From Synechocystis sp. PCC 7509 (GTDB lineage Bacteria > Cyanobacteriota > Cyanobacteriia > Cyanobacteriales > Chroococcidiopsidaceae): a DNA stretch of 64,000 nt. The position numbers and the translations under genes were made by a program. Location: the NCBI RefSeq assembly GCF_000332075.2, contig NZ_ALVU02000001.1, positions 992,001 through 1,056,000 on the forward strand. Direction: 5' to 3'. Each line of letters starts with the position of its first letter. Position 1 is the stretch's first letter. The notes under the pieces were generated by a model. It was not told the origin of the DNA, did not search any database, and saw only the letters and a program-made list of their open reading frames with translations. Shown here piece by piece: positions 46,169 through 54,356 of the stretch.

Positions 46169-46566
46169 TGATTACCTTGCCCTAGGCGTAAATAAATCCA
46201 AAATCTGACTCTTAGTTAAAAAAACTTAAATGAAAGTTTAAAGCAACTTTAGAGGTAAGTGCTTTATTGTGCGCTAACAGGGGGTAGAGTTGTCAATGCT
46301 ACGAAATGTTGCAATAGTTTTTAGGCAAAAAAAATAGCTACGAAATAATCATACTTGTAACCTGTTTTTTGTTACTTAACTTTATATAAACTGCGTACTT
46401 GCAACACTACAACAGAGAAATAGGTAATCCACAGGGGAGGGTATTTATCTATAGCTACCGTTGCGGGTTGGGGAAAAAGCCTAGATATCTGTGGAAAACC
46501 TGGGGAAGAAGTTGGGGAAAAGTGGGGTTAAAAATAAGAATTACAAAGCAGGGAAATCTTTACTAT
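46169..46566. other. Intergenic region with DnaA-box-like sites
   Basis: This 398-bp spacer holds the DUF2811 promoter. It also contains TAATCCACA (46425-46433), one mismatch from the E. coli DnaA box, and TGTGGAAAA (46490-46498), the reverse of TTTTCCACA. The GC-rich GGGGAAAAA/GGGGAAG blocks around 46470-46520 are unusual for the local base composition. No gene is visible. Confidence 0.4.
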
Positions 46567-46887
46567 TTAACTTGAAGGACTTTGTTTTAACTTTTGGATA
46601 GTGGCTTGAATTGCCAAAGCGAATAAGGCGAAAGCTACAATGGCAAAAATAAAAGTTGCCAGGGTACTTAAACCTACAACTAAGGTACGAACAGCAATAG
46701 TAATTTTGACCACTAAGGCATTATCAGAATGTAAGGGTTTTTGAGCAAAACTAAGAGAAATAGCGCTAGTGACGCGGTAGAGGGCGATCGCAAGTCCTGA
46801 CGCAATTACCGCTCCTAGAGACGAGCGTAGGGGGGTAGGGAGAGGTTTTAAATCGGTGGGGGGTTCGGTGGGCGGAAGATTATTCAT
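46567..46887 (-). CDS. DUF3082 family membrane protein
   Basis: This protein has about 106 residues from ATG 46887 (MNNLPPTEPPTD). A Pro-rich N-terminus leads to two membrane helices (residues ~25-45 and ~68-92). It matches the small cyanobacterial DUF3082 family, of unknown function. It follows ispE 17 bp downstream and is probably co-transcribed with it. The frame extends upstream to 46917 and overlaps ispE, but that is not needed. Confidence 0.75.
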   Translation of the reverse strand: MNNLPPTEPPTDLKPLPTPLRSSLGAVIASGLAIALYRVTSAISLSFAQKPLHSDNALVVKITIAVRTLVVGLSTLATFIFAIVAFALFALAIQATIQKLKQSPSS

Positions 46888-46903
46888 AATAGAAATTTGA
46901 AGT

Positions 46904-47860
46904 TTAATCTTTATCACTAGACAATACTTGAATGCCTGTAGAAGTGAGACGCGCTATAAAAAGGTCTAAATCTTTTGGTTGGGCTAAGTTTCGTCCTTGC
47001 TGCTGCACTTTTTGGGCTTGCTGTTCGCTATCGCATAGTGCAAACACTGTAGATCCAGAACCTGACATCATTGCACCCAAACAGCCAGCAGTTTGAAAAG
47101 TCTCTTTTAAAAGCAATATTTGCGGATAGGCGGGAATAACTACGCGCTCTAGATCGTTATGCAACCTTTGACCAATGGCAATTGGATCTTCGTGAATAAT
47201 TGCTTGTACCATTGAGCTAGAATGAACCGCCGCCGCCCGTGCTTTGAGGTCTTGCTTGCCCGCAACGTAAGAATTGCCGTATTGAGCGCGGTAAGTTTGG
47301 TAAGCCCAAGCGGTAGCTACATCTAAATTACGATATTTACCTAGGACTACATACAAATTATCTATACTGGGCAAGGGTGAGAGCTTTTCCCCTCGTCCGG
47401 TTGCGATCGCACTACCGCCAGCAATACAAAAAGGTACATCCGAGCCTAATTGACTGCCTAATTCTTCTAATTCCGATTGAGTTAGTCCTAGTTGCCAAAG
47501 TAAATCTAACCCGACTAACACCGCCGCCGCATTGCTAGAACCTCCAGCCAAACCCGCAGCGATGGGAATATGCTTGTCAATAGTAATTTCTACGCCGCCA
47601 AACTGGGCAAAAGCATCGGGAAATTCTGCTGCTATTAATGCCGCCGCTTGGTAGGCTAAATTAGTGCAATCGCTTGGTACTTGGGGATGAGCGCAACGAA
47701 CAGAAATAGTATCGGTGCTTATCGATCGCAAATCAATGCGATCGGCTAAATCGATGCTTTGCAGTACCATAGCAAGCTCATGATAACCATCAGGGCGATC
47801 GCCAATTATTTCTAAATATAAATTAATTTTGGCTGGAGACGTTAAAGAATAAGAACGCAT
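46904..47860 (-). CDS. ispE: 4-Diphosphocytidyl-2-C-methyl-D-erythritol kinase
   Basis: This 318-residue GHMP kinase phosphorylates CDP-methylerythritol in the MEP isoprenoid pathway. The substrate-binding N-terminus is SPAKINLYLEIIGDRPDGYH, the ATP site is PIAAGLAGGSSNAAAVL, and a later Gly-rich motif is GAMMSGSGSTVFAL. The length is normal. It is followed by the DUF3082 gene on the same strand, and preceded by a twin-hairpin repeat. Confidence 0.96.
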   Translation of the reverse strand: MRSYSLTSPAKINLYLEIIGDRPDGYHELAMVLQSIDLADRIDLRSISTDTISVRCAHPQVPSDCTNLAYQAAALIAAEFPDAFAQFGGVEITIDKHIPIAAGLAGGSSNAAAVLVGLDLLWQLGLTQSELEELGSQLGSDVPFCIAGGSAIATGRGEKLSPLPSIDNLYVVLGKYRNLDVATAWAYQTYRAQYGNSYVAGKQDLKARAAAVHSSSMVQAIIHEDPIAIGQRLHNDLERVVIPAYPQILLLKETFQTAGCLGAMMSGSGSTVFALCDSEQQAQKVQQQGRNLAQPKDLDLFIARLTSTGIQVLSSDKD

Positions 47861-47893
47861 TAGGGCTAATTATTAATTAGTTGAATCACCTTG

Positions 47894-47956
47894 TAGAGAC
47901 GTTCCACCGGAACGTCTCTATACTTATAAAGACGTTCTACCGGAACATCTTTATAA
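47894..47956. repeat. Tandem pair of related hairpin repeats
   Basis: Hairpin 1 is a perfect 12-bp stem, TAGAGACGTTCC (47894-47905) with GGAACGTCTCTA (47909-47920) and loop ACC. Hairpin 2 (47924-47956) repeats the same core (GACGTTCTACCGGAAC) with a 15-bp stem having one mismatch. The pair lies between prxQ and ispE. The GACGTTCC/GGAACGTC unit resembles an interspersed repeat in cyanobacterial genomes. It could also act as a terminator or mRNA-stability element for prxQ. Confidence 0.75.
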
Positions 47957-47961
47957 TATTT

Positions 47962-48399
47962 CTACAATCCTAATGCCGCTAAAACATCATTAGCATGAGT
48001 AGAAGTATTCACGCTTGAATCTACGTGAGTAATTTTGCCACTGCCATCAATTACATAGGTAACTCGTTTAGCATAACCACCACCATCGACATCGTAAGCT
48101 TTAATCAAAGTTTTCTCAGTATCTGCTAGTAAGGGAAAATTGAGATTGTATTTTTCGGTAAACTTTTGATGAGATCCTTCGTCATCGGCGCTCACACCTA
48201 GAATGACTACATCTTTGCCCTGATACTGGGTACTTGCATCACGGAAACTACAAGCTTGCTTAGTGCAGCCTGGGGTGTCATCTTTGGGGTAGAAATACAA
48301 AACTACTGTTTTACCAGCATAATCAGATAGCGAAACAGTGTTGCCATTGGTGTCTTTGACGGTAAATGCTGGTGCATTTGTGCCAACTGCTAAAGCCAT
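47962..48399 (-). CDS. prxQ: Peroxiredoxin Q (BCP type)
   Basis: This 145-residue thiol peroxidase reduces peroxides with electrons from thioredoxin. Peroxidatic Cys45 and resolving Cys50 lie in TPGCTKQAC, the short-spacing signature of the PrxQ/BCP class. No signal or transit sequence is present, so it is probably cytoplasmic. Transcribed on the minus strand, 72 bp after the ABC ATPase. Confidence 0.93.
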   Translation of the reverse strand: MALAVGTNAPAFTVKDTNGNTVSLSDYAGKTVVLYFYPKDDTPGCTKQACSFRDASTQYQGKDVVILGVSADDEGSHQKFTEKYNLNFPLLADTEKTLIKAYDVDGGGYAKRVTYVIDGSGKITHVDSSVNTSTHANDVLAALGL

Positions 48400-48471
48400 A
48401 ATATGCCCTTAATATCAAGTTTTCTAGTCCTCGATATTTATAACAGTTTTCTTTGGTGCAAATACACTAAT

Positions 48472-49242
48472 CTAAGCGGCGATCGCTCTGGTGGGGTTTC
48501 CTCGCAGCAATTCCATTAATTCATCTCGGTAATCATGGAATATAGAGTGGCGCTTGACTGTAACGTTGCGATCGGGTAATTTAATCGACATTTCCTTTTG
48601 TATTGTACCCGGACGAGTTGTTAAAGCATAAATTCGATTGGAGAGAAACACCGCTTCCTCTACATCGTGAGTAATCATAAAAATTGTTAAGTTGTTTTTT
48701 TCCCAAAGCTCTAACATGAATTGGTGCATAGATTCTTTTGTATGGACATCTAACGCCCCAAAAGGCTCATCCATTAACATTACTTTGGGTTCAGAAGCCA
48801 AAGCACGAGCGATCGCACAGCGTTGTTTCATCCCACCCGATAGCTCTTTGGGTAAGGATTTGGCAAAGTTTTCTAACCCTACAACTTTCAGATAATAGCT
48901 GGCTTTCTCGCGGCGCTCTTTTTTGGACAATCCTTGCAACTTCAGTCCAAACTCTGTATTTTTTTGAACGTTCATCCAAGGATAAAGCGTGTAGTGTTGA
49001 AATACCATCCCGCGATCGGGTCCTGGCCCTGTAACCTGTACGCCATCAATTTTAACTTCTCCAGTGGTGGGGCTATCTAATCCGGCAATTTGGCGCAACA
49101 AGGTAGATTTACCCGATCCTGATGCGCCTACAGCACAGATGAATTCACCTTGGGCGATCGTCATATTAATATCTTTTAATACGACTAAAGATCCTTGCTT
49201 AGTTTCAAAGTTTTTGTTTAATTCATTGACTTGTAGATACAT
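48472..49242 (-). CDS. ABC transporter ATPase of a guanidine-locus NitT/TauT-type importer
   Basis: This 256-residue ATPase has Walker A GASGSGKST, Q-loop GMVFQHYTLYPW, signature LSGGMKQRCAIARAL, Walker B VMLMDEPFGALD and H-loop MITHDVEEAVFLS. It belongs to the nitrate/taurine (NitT/TauT) import group. It closes the operon headed by gdmH, with the permease 40 bp upstream. By that context the likely substrate is guanidine; sequence alone cannot show it. Confidence 0.88.
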   Translation of the reverse strand: MYLQVNELNKNFETKQGSLVVLKDINMTIAQGEFICAVGASGSGKSTLLRQIAGLDSPTTGEVKIDGVQVTGPGPDRGMVFQHYTLYPWMNVQKNTEFGLKLQGLSKKERREKASYYLKVVGLENFAKSLPKELSGGMKQRCAIARALASEPKVMLMDEPFGALDVHTKESMHQFMLELWEKNNLTIFMITHDVEEAVFLSNRIYALTTRPGTIQKEMSIKLPDRNVTVKRHSIFHDYRDELMELLRGNPTRAIAA

Positions 49243-49282
49243 GATATGCCCCTGGTTATGTAGTAAATGCTCGAAAGTTGAT

Positions 49283-50128
49283 TTATCTTTTTTGACTTGT
49301 CCAGCTACAGGAAACTCTTAATAAATATTGAAATAGCAAGTCGAAAGTTAGCCCGATTACACCAATTACAATTAACCCCACAAAAATTTCATCGGTTCTC
49401 AAAAACCTCCCTGCTACGCTGATTCGCCGCCCTAATCCTTCGTTGGCGGCGATTAATTCTGATACAATTACCAATTGCCAAGCGGCGGCTAAGTTAATCC
49501 GACAAGCATCAATAATTCCTGGGATAACGTGGGGGAAAATTACCTGTAACAATGTCTGTATACGACTTCCACCCAAAGTATAGGTTGCCTCAATTAAGTC
49601 TTTGGGTACAAATTTGACTGTATCCATGACCATTAAAGAGTTGAAGAAAAATACGCCAATAAAGATCAAAGTGATTTTTGGTTCTTCGCCAATCCCCAAA
49701 TATAAAATTAGTAATGGAATAAAAGCCGGAGCAGGCATATAGCGAATTAAGCCAAATAGAGGCTCTAGTAAAGCTCTAATACTGGCAAAACTGCCCATCA
49801 ATACCCCTACAGGAATTGAAAAAATTACCGCCAGCGAAAACCCTACCCCCACTCGCCACAAACTCGCCACAGTGTCTTTTAATAAATCTCCCGTACCCCA
49901 CAAACGCCCGAATGCTTCTAAAACTTTTCCTGGGGAGGGCAAAAACTGCGGGTTTACATTGCCAAAAGTAGTTACTAACCACCACAGCAAAAGCGGTAAA
50001 GCAATAGAAGTAGTAATTAAGCCTGTATTTAAAGGCTTGGGGATATCTTCAGCAAGTCCCCAGAAAACCGTAGATTGGAGGCTTTTAGATTGTTTGGCAT
50101 TTCTCCGCATTGATTCGGTAGGACTCAT
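49283..50128 (-). CDS. ABC transporter permease of a guanidine-locus importer
   Basis: This permease has about 281 residues from ATG 50128 (MSPTESMRRNAKQ) and six or so membrane helices. The EAA loop appears as EATYTLGGSRIQTLLQVIFP. It is a TauC/SsuC-type permease. The open frame begins at 50197 inside the binding-protein gene, but ATG 50128 leaves a 22-nt spacer and is preferred. It should form a homodimer with the downstream ATPase. Confidence 0.88.
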   Translation of the reverse strand: MSPTESMRRNAKQSKSLQSTVFWGLAEDIPKPLNTGLITTSIALPLLLWWLVTTFGNVNPQFLPSPGKVLEAFGRLWGTGDLLKDTVASLWRVGVGFSLAVIFSIPVGVLMGSFASIRALLEPLFGLIRYMPAPAFIPLLILYLGIGEEPKITLIFIGVFFFNSLMVMDTVKFVPKDLIEATYTLGGSRIQTLLQVIFPHVIPGIIDACRINLAAAWQLVIVSELIAANEGLGRRISVAGRFLRTDEIFVGLIVIGVIGLTFDLLFQYLLRVSCSWTSQKR

Positions 50129-50150
50129 GGCTTTGAGGTGATAAGTGGAT

Positions 50151-51200
50151 TTATTTCTTAGCTTTTGCGGCGTAGGCTTTAATAAAGCGATCGTCAAATA
50201 GCTTACTAAGGTCTGGCTTTTGCTTTGCTAGTCCAACTTTGGTTAAAAACTCGCTCATTTCTGCCGCCGCAAAAGCCAGAGATGTTCTATCTTTGCCGGG
50301 AAGAAAGGCTTTGAGGTTTTCTTCAATGCTAAAAATGTGAGTTCCTTCGGCGTATTCTTTGTATTGGGCGACGCTCACCCCGGCTCGTTTTGCCATAATT
50401 GCGATCGCACTATCAGAATTTGCAGCTATATAATCTAAGGTTGCAAACCACGAATCGACTAGCGCCTGTACTTGCTCTGGATGCTCGGTAAGAAATTTGC
50501 GCGTTACTACCAAATGATCGGGAATCGCCCCCGGAAACTCTTTAGAACTAAATAATTCTTTGCTCCCAGGACGCTTAAGAGCTTGAGTTGTAAAGGGTGC
50601 AAATACTCCCACTGCATCTACTTGTCCTCCTACGAAGGCGGCGGAAGCTTTACCTGTTTCTAAAGGTACAAATTGAATATCTTGAGAACTTAAACCTGCT
50701 TTTTCCAGTCCCAATAACAATAAAAAGTGATCTACAGTTCCTTCTTCGGCGGCTACTTTTTTGCCTTTGAGGTCAGCAATCGAGTTAATGCCCTCGCGCA
50801 CAATGATTTTATCGTTGCCTGTAGAGTTGTCGTTTACTAACACAACTACTTGGTCTGCACCTCCAGAAACAGAGCTAATCGTATCGTTTAAAGTTTGACT
50901 ATTGGCGGTAATTTGTTGCGCGGCTAAGGTACTGATAGATTCTAAATACCCGTCAAACCATTTCAAGTCTACGGAGGCTTTATGTGTATCAAATATACCT
51001 CTATCCTGGGTTACTTGCCAAGGAATCCAACCGGGCCATGCGCTAAATCCTAAACTTGCCGTAGCTGCTACACTACCTTGAGAAGATGAAGTAGTATCGG
51101 CATCAGTTTTAATGTTGGCTGCTGGATTTGTACAACTAACTGTTAAAGTCAAGCCTGCTACAAATAGAGCAATGTATGTAAATAGCGATCGCAGTTTCAT
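50151..51200 (-). CDS. ABC substrate-binding lipoprotein of a guanidine-locus importer
   Basis: This 349-residue periplasmic binding protein of the NMT1/SsuA-TauA type has an N-terminal lipobox (LTLTVSC, lipidated at Cys23). The ligand-binding lobes include SLGFSAWPGWIPWQVTQDRG and ADLKGKKVAAEEGTVDHFLL. The operon begins with guanidine hydrolase, so I infer guanidine as ligand. The published Synechocystis locus has the same kind of importer genes next to its guanidine hydrolase. Confidence 0.88.
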   Translation of the reverse strand: MKLRSLFTYIALFVAGLTLTVSCTNPAANIKTDADTTSSSQGSVAATASLGFSAWPGWIPWQVTQDRGIFDTHKASVDLKWFDGYLESISTLAAQQITANSQTLNDTISSVSGGADQVVVLVNDNSTGNDKIIVREGINSIADLKGKKVAAEEGTVDHFLLLLGLEKAGLSSQDIQFVPLETGKASAAFVGGQVDAVGVFAPFTTQALKRPGSKELFSSKEFPGAIPDHLVVTRKFLTEHPEQVQALVDSWFATLDYIAANSDSAIAIMAKRAGVSVAQYKEYAEGTHIFSIEENLKAFLPGKDRTSLAFAAAEMSEFLTKVGLAKQKPDLSKLFDDRFIKAYAAKAKK

Positions 51201-51292
51201 TTCATTTTTTGTCAGTATTTTTTAAGGCTTAGTCTAATTTCATAGGAAATAGCAGATTACTTTGTCTGCTACTATTGCTACACAATTTTTTG

Positions 51293-51991
51293 TTAGCAAG
51301 GTTTTCCAACTAAGGTAGGTTTTATGATGATTTGCGACTTCACCCAATCTAACCAAGCTTCTAAACCTGCTCCAGTTTTGGCAGAAATAGCAATTATTTT
51401 GACGTGAGGATTCATTTGTCTAACATTTTCCTCAATGCGGTTAATATCTACGTCTAAATAAGGCGCTAGATCAATTTTTGTAATTAGTAAGCAATCTGCT
51501 TGTTGAAACATAATTGGATACTTGAGCGGTTTATCTTCTCCTTCAGTAATACTTAAAAGCGCAACTTTTAAGTGTTCCCCTACTTCAAATTCGGCAGGAC
51601 AAACTAAATTACCCACATTTTCTACTAACACCAAATCAAAATCTGTGGGGTTGTATTGATGTTCTAATTGATGAATCCCCCCCGCCACCATTCTTGAATC
51701 TAAGTGACAAGAACGCCCGGTATTAATCGCAATAACTGGAACATTATATTTCCGCAAACGTTCCGCGTCTAACTCTGTCGTCATATCCCCTTCAATAACA
51801 GCAATTTTGATTTCGCTGCTCAAAGCTTCTAGAGTTTGTTCTAATAGCACTGTTTTACCAGCGCCGGGACTACTCATAATATTTAAGCAAGTAATTCCCC
51901 ACTCATCAAAGCGATCGCGATTGCTGTCTGCTCCGGTTTGGTTAGCGTGAAGCAAATTAATCCCTAAAGCTGCGTCAAAAGTTTGGTGCAT
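51293..51991 (-). CDS. ghaB: HypB-like nickel-inserting GTPase (guanidine hydrolase accessory protein)
   Basis: This 232-residue SIMIBI GTPase has the P-loop [13 protein letters not shown], Asp in [15 protein letters not shown], and the guanine-specific TKIDLA. Metal-site residues at the dimer interface are Cys and His in GRSCHLDS. It resembles HypB, which loads nickel into [NiFe] hydrogenase, but no hydrogenase gene is near. It is sandwiched between guanidine hydrolase and its importer, as the accessory GhaB is in Synechocystis. It overlaps the ghaA stop by 17 nt. No His-rich nickel store is present at the N-terminus. Confidence 0.85.
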   Translation of the reverse strand: MHQTFDAALGINLLHANQTGADSNRDRFDEWGITCLNIMSSPGAGKTVLLEQTLEALSSEIKIAVIEGDMTTELDAERLRKYNVPVIAINTGRSCHLDSRMVAGGIHQLEHQYNPTDFDLVLVENVGNLVCPAEFEVGEHLKVALLSITEGEDKPLKYPIMFQQADCLLITKIDLAPYLDVDINRIEENVRQMNPHVKIIAISAKTGAGLEAWLDWVKSQIIIKPTLVGKPC

Positions 51992-52343
51992 AATTTTCTA
52001 CATACTCAACTCGATCAATTTTTAATTCTCTTCCCGATCTAATATCATCCATCGGCGACTTGCACTGAGGACAAGCATATTGAATGCCGATTTCTGGGTG
52101 ATATTCTGCTTGGCATTGATGACAAAAAGCTACTAATGGCGTTTCTTGTATAACTAGCTTTACACCATTTAAAAATGTATTTTTAGTTTGCACTTCAAAG
52201 GCAAATTGCAAGCCTACAGGCTCTACACAAGTAAACTTACCAACAATTAAATGGATACAGGATATTTGCGGATTTTCTTTCTGACTTTCTTGCCAATCTT
52301 TGACGGTCAAAATTAGCGCCTTAGTCATGTCCGTTTCGTGCAT
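51975..52343 (-). CDS. ghaA: HypA-like nickel chaperone (guanidine hydrolase accessory protein)
   Basis: This 122-residue protein has the HypA pattern. The N-terminal Met-His-Glu ([10 protein letters not shown]) gives the nickel-binding His2. Two CxxC pairs (FCHQCQ and [11 protein letters not shown]) bind zinc. In the guanidine operon it is the counterpart of GhaA, which with GhaB activates nickel-dependent guanidine hydrolase. Its start overlaps the gdmH stop by one nucleotide, indicating translational coupling. A hydrogenase role is possible but unsupported here. Confidence 0.87.
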   Translation of the reverse strand: MHETDMTKALILTVKDWQESQKENPQISCIHLIVGKFTCVEPVGLQFAFEVQTKNTFLNGVKLVIQETPLVAFCHQCQAEYHPEIGIQYACPQCKSPMDDIRSGRELKIDRVEYVENYAPNF

Positions 52344-53548
52344 TAATTAGTCCACTCCTTAACTAATTCTGGTTGAGCGTAAGGATGAATATAGTCAGGT
52401 TTTTGTTTTCTTGGTAATTGTCCCGATACTACCAAATGTCCCATTGTGTCACAAATTACCCTGGCGGCTAATAATGCTGTCATGTCGCTAACATCATACG
52501 GTGGAGAAACTTCAACCACTTCCAAGCCACAAATAGGAGCGCGTTGGACAATTTTACCTAACATATATAAAGCTTCACGGGGTAATAAACCGCCGGGTTC
52601 GGGCCAGCCAGTACCAGGAACAAAACCCGCATCAATACAGTCAATATCAAAACTGATATAAACGCAATCTGTGCCGTCTAAAGCTCTTTCTAAAGCAAAG
52701 TCTACGGCGTAATCTAAACCTTTTTCAACAATGTCTGTAACTGTTAAGATATTGCAGGCTTTCTCTCGATGAAACTTTACGCCTTCGCGGGGAACTTGCC
52801 AACCACCTATTCCTAATTGAACTAAGTTTTTAGGTGGGGCATTTTTAATATTTGTGGCGTGAAACCAAGGACAAGTGTGCATCCTTTCGTCTAAATCTTT
52901 CTCTTGAGTGTCTACGTGGCGATCGAAGTGAATAATCCCAACTTTTTTGTCGCCTAAATGCCGACAAATACCGCGTACTGTAGGGTAGCCAATAGAATGA
53001 TCTCCCCCTAAAATAATTGGGAATGCGCCAGAGCTAAAAATGTGAGCAATTCCTTTAGAAATTTGGTCAAAAGACTTTTCATTATTAGCGGGAATTGTAA
53101 AAATATCGCCTACATCGCACAAAGTAATCTGTTCGCGCAAATCTACTCCTAATTCAAAACTATAGGGCGTATAAAGCGCTGAAATGCGGCGGATACCTTG
53201 AGGTCCGAAACGAGTACCGGGGCGATAAGTTGTGCCAGAATCATGAGGTACACCAACAATTGCTACATCAAATTCGCCAACTCTGCGGACATCCTCAATA
53301 TAAGGCGCTTTTAAAAAAGTATTGATTCCCGCATAGTGAGGTAGTTCACCACGAGAAAAAGTAGGAATAGAGCGATCGCCTATACTATCTGCTCCTTCTA
53401 ACCCAAATTCTAAACCCTTAGATACTTCTTGTTGCCAACCTGTTAACGGTAACTTTCTTTCACTCTCTAAAGCCCTTTCTGCCTCGCTAGGGGGTTGCTG
53501 GGGATGAGATTCTAAACTTTCTTCTAATGGGCGATCGCGTTCGGTCAT
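52343..53548 (-). CDS. gdmH: Nickel-dependent guanidine hydrolase (agmatinase-like)
   Basis: This 401-residue arginase/agmatinase-fold enzyme hydrolyses guanidine to urea and ammonia. The metal ligands are in GGDHSIGYPT, HFDRHVDT and FDIDCIDAGFVPGTGWPEPG. It has a ~50-residue N-terminal extension not found in ordinary agmatinases. The DRHVD box and the GTGWPEPGG wording resemble the guanidine hydrolase Sll1077 of Synechocystis. The upstream guanidine-I riboswitch and the downstream HypA/HypB-like genes make the substrate call strong. Older annotations call such proteins agmatinase (SpeB). Confidence 0.92.
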   Translation of the reverse strand: MTERDRPLEESLESHPQQPPSEAERALESERKLPLTGWQQEVSKGLEFGLEGADSIGDRSIPTFSRGELPHYAGINTFLKAPYIEDVRRVGEFDVAIVGVPHDSGTTYRPGTRFGPQGIRRISALYTPYSFELGVDLREQITLCDVGDIFTIPANNEKSFDQISKGIAHIFSSGAFPIILGGDHSIGYPTVRGICRHLGDKKVGIIHFDRHVDTQEKDLDERMHTCPWFHATNIKNAPPKNLVQLGIGGWQVPREGVKFHREKACNILTVTDIVEKGLDYAVDFALERALDGTDCVYISFDIDCIDAGFVPGTGWPEPGGLLPREALYMLGKIVQRAPICGLEVVEVSPPYDVSDMTALLAARVICDTMGHLVVSGQLPRKQKPDYIHPYAQPELVKEWTN

Positions 53549-53586
53549 TTTAACTGCTCCCTAGTATAAACTTGCATTCTGGCAAC

Positions 53587-53638
53587 AAAAAACCCAGGAG
53601 TCAACAACAGTTGCGTAACTGTTAATGTTTCTCCTGGG
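53587..53638 (-). terminator. Attenuator terminator of the guanidine-I riboswitch
   Basis: On the minus strand CCCAGGAG (53638-53631) can pair with CTCCTGGG (53600-53593), followed by a T run (TTTTTTG, down to 53587). A smaller nested stem AACAGTT/AACTGTT (53606-53623) lies between the arms. The CCCAGGAG arm is also part of the riboswitch 3' element, so ligand binding should prevent the terminator from forming. Confidence 0.85.
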
Positions 53639-53745
53639 CTTTTCCCCCACCGTGTAACTAATACTTATCAAGTATTAGTTGCTTCTCTTGGACCTGCCGC
53701 TTAAATTTCCTGCAAGGCGTAAAAATTTAAACCGGAACCCTAGAA
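53631..53745 (-). promoter_or_regulatory. Guanidine-I (ykkC) riboswitch
   Basis: The minus-strand transcript carries the three conserved blocks in order: CTAGGGTTCCG, GGTCCAAGAG and ACACGGTGGGGGAAAAGCCC then AGGAGA. These are the hallmarks of the guanidine-I riboswitch. An 11-bp variable hairpin (AACTAATACTT/AAGTATTAGTT, 53656-53680) separates the second and third blocks. It lies about 85 nt upstream of gdmH and should switch the operon on when guanidine is present. Confidence 0.93.
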
Positions 53746-53853
53746 GCTAATTAAGTTTTTGTTTTAGCTAGTCATCTAAACTATTACTATAGCCAGTGCT
53801 AATTGATAGTAATATCAAGATTTCCTAAATTGAAATGTATTTACAAATACAAA

Positions 53854-54255
53854 ATGTCAACTATTGAAGCTAAAAGTTATAACTCCTTAACTTATTCTCC
53901 CAAAACTATTGCCAGAGCCAAGCGGGGTTTATTTTGTTCACCTTTCAAGATACATTTATTGGCAAAGATGCGCCACCAGAGCGTACCCATAAATGCGATC
54001 GCTTCCAATTTGGGGGTAGAAAATGGCTATACTCGCCACGCTGTATCAGAACTCGCCGCCGACAATGCCCTAGGATGGCTAATTCAAGTAGGTGTCTTGC
54101 GCCGCGAAGTAGATGGGCAGGGAATTACTGATAGTTTTCGCCTTACACCCCTAGGTAGCCAGCTAGTAGAACAATATGCTAATAGTGATTGGCAGCCATC
54201 CATAGGCGAAGTCTTTTATAACGGTTTAAATCAGTGGTTGAGATGGCCTTTTTAA
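53854..54255 (+). CDS. Conserved-looking soluble protein, winged-helix-like, function unknown
   Basis: This 133-residue protein from ATG 53854 (MSTIEAKSYNSLTY) has a helical, winged-helix-like pattern (SNLGVENGYTRHAVSELAAD, then RREVDGQGITDSFRLTPLG). The frame runs upstream to 53803, but 53854 is the better start. It resembles small cyanobacterial proteins without known function. It diverges from the guanidine operon and lies 100 bp before cobQ. Confidence 0.6.
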   Translation: MSTIEAKSYNSLTYSPKTIARAKRGLFCSPFKIHLLAKMRHQSVPINAIASNLGVENGYTRHAVSELAADNALGWLIQVGVLRREVDGQGITDSFRLTPLGSQLVEQYANSDWQPSIGEVFYNGLNQWLRWPF

Positions 54256-54356
54256 AATCAGTCGTAGTTAATAGTTATAAACAAGCCGGAACAGGGAAGA
54301 ATAAAACAGACGGTGCATCTTTTTCAATCTTCACCCGCCGCCATCAATAGCCGCTT

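Noticed and set aside
46169-46566. Chromosomal replication origin
   Set aside because: Only two DnaA-like boxes, no dnaA or dnaN nearby, and no AT-rich unwinding element that stands out.
51293-52343. Hydrogenase maturation cluster
   Set aside because: No hydrogenase structural genes or other hyp genes are present; the guanidine riboswitch and gdmH explain the context better.
52343-53548. Agmatinase/SpeB for polyamine synthesis
   Set aside because: Riboswitch, nickel helpers, N-terminal extension and active-site wording fit guanidine hydrolase better.
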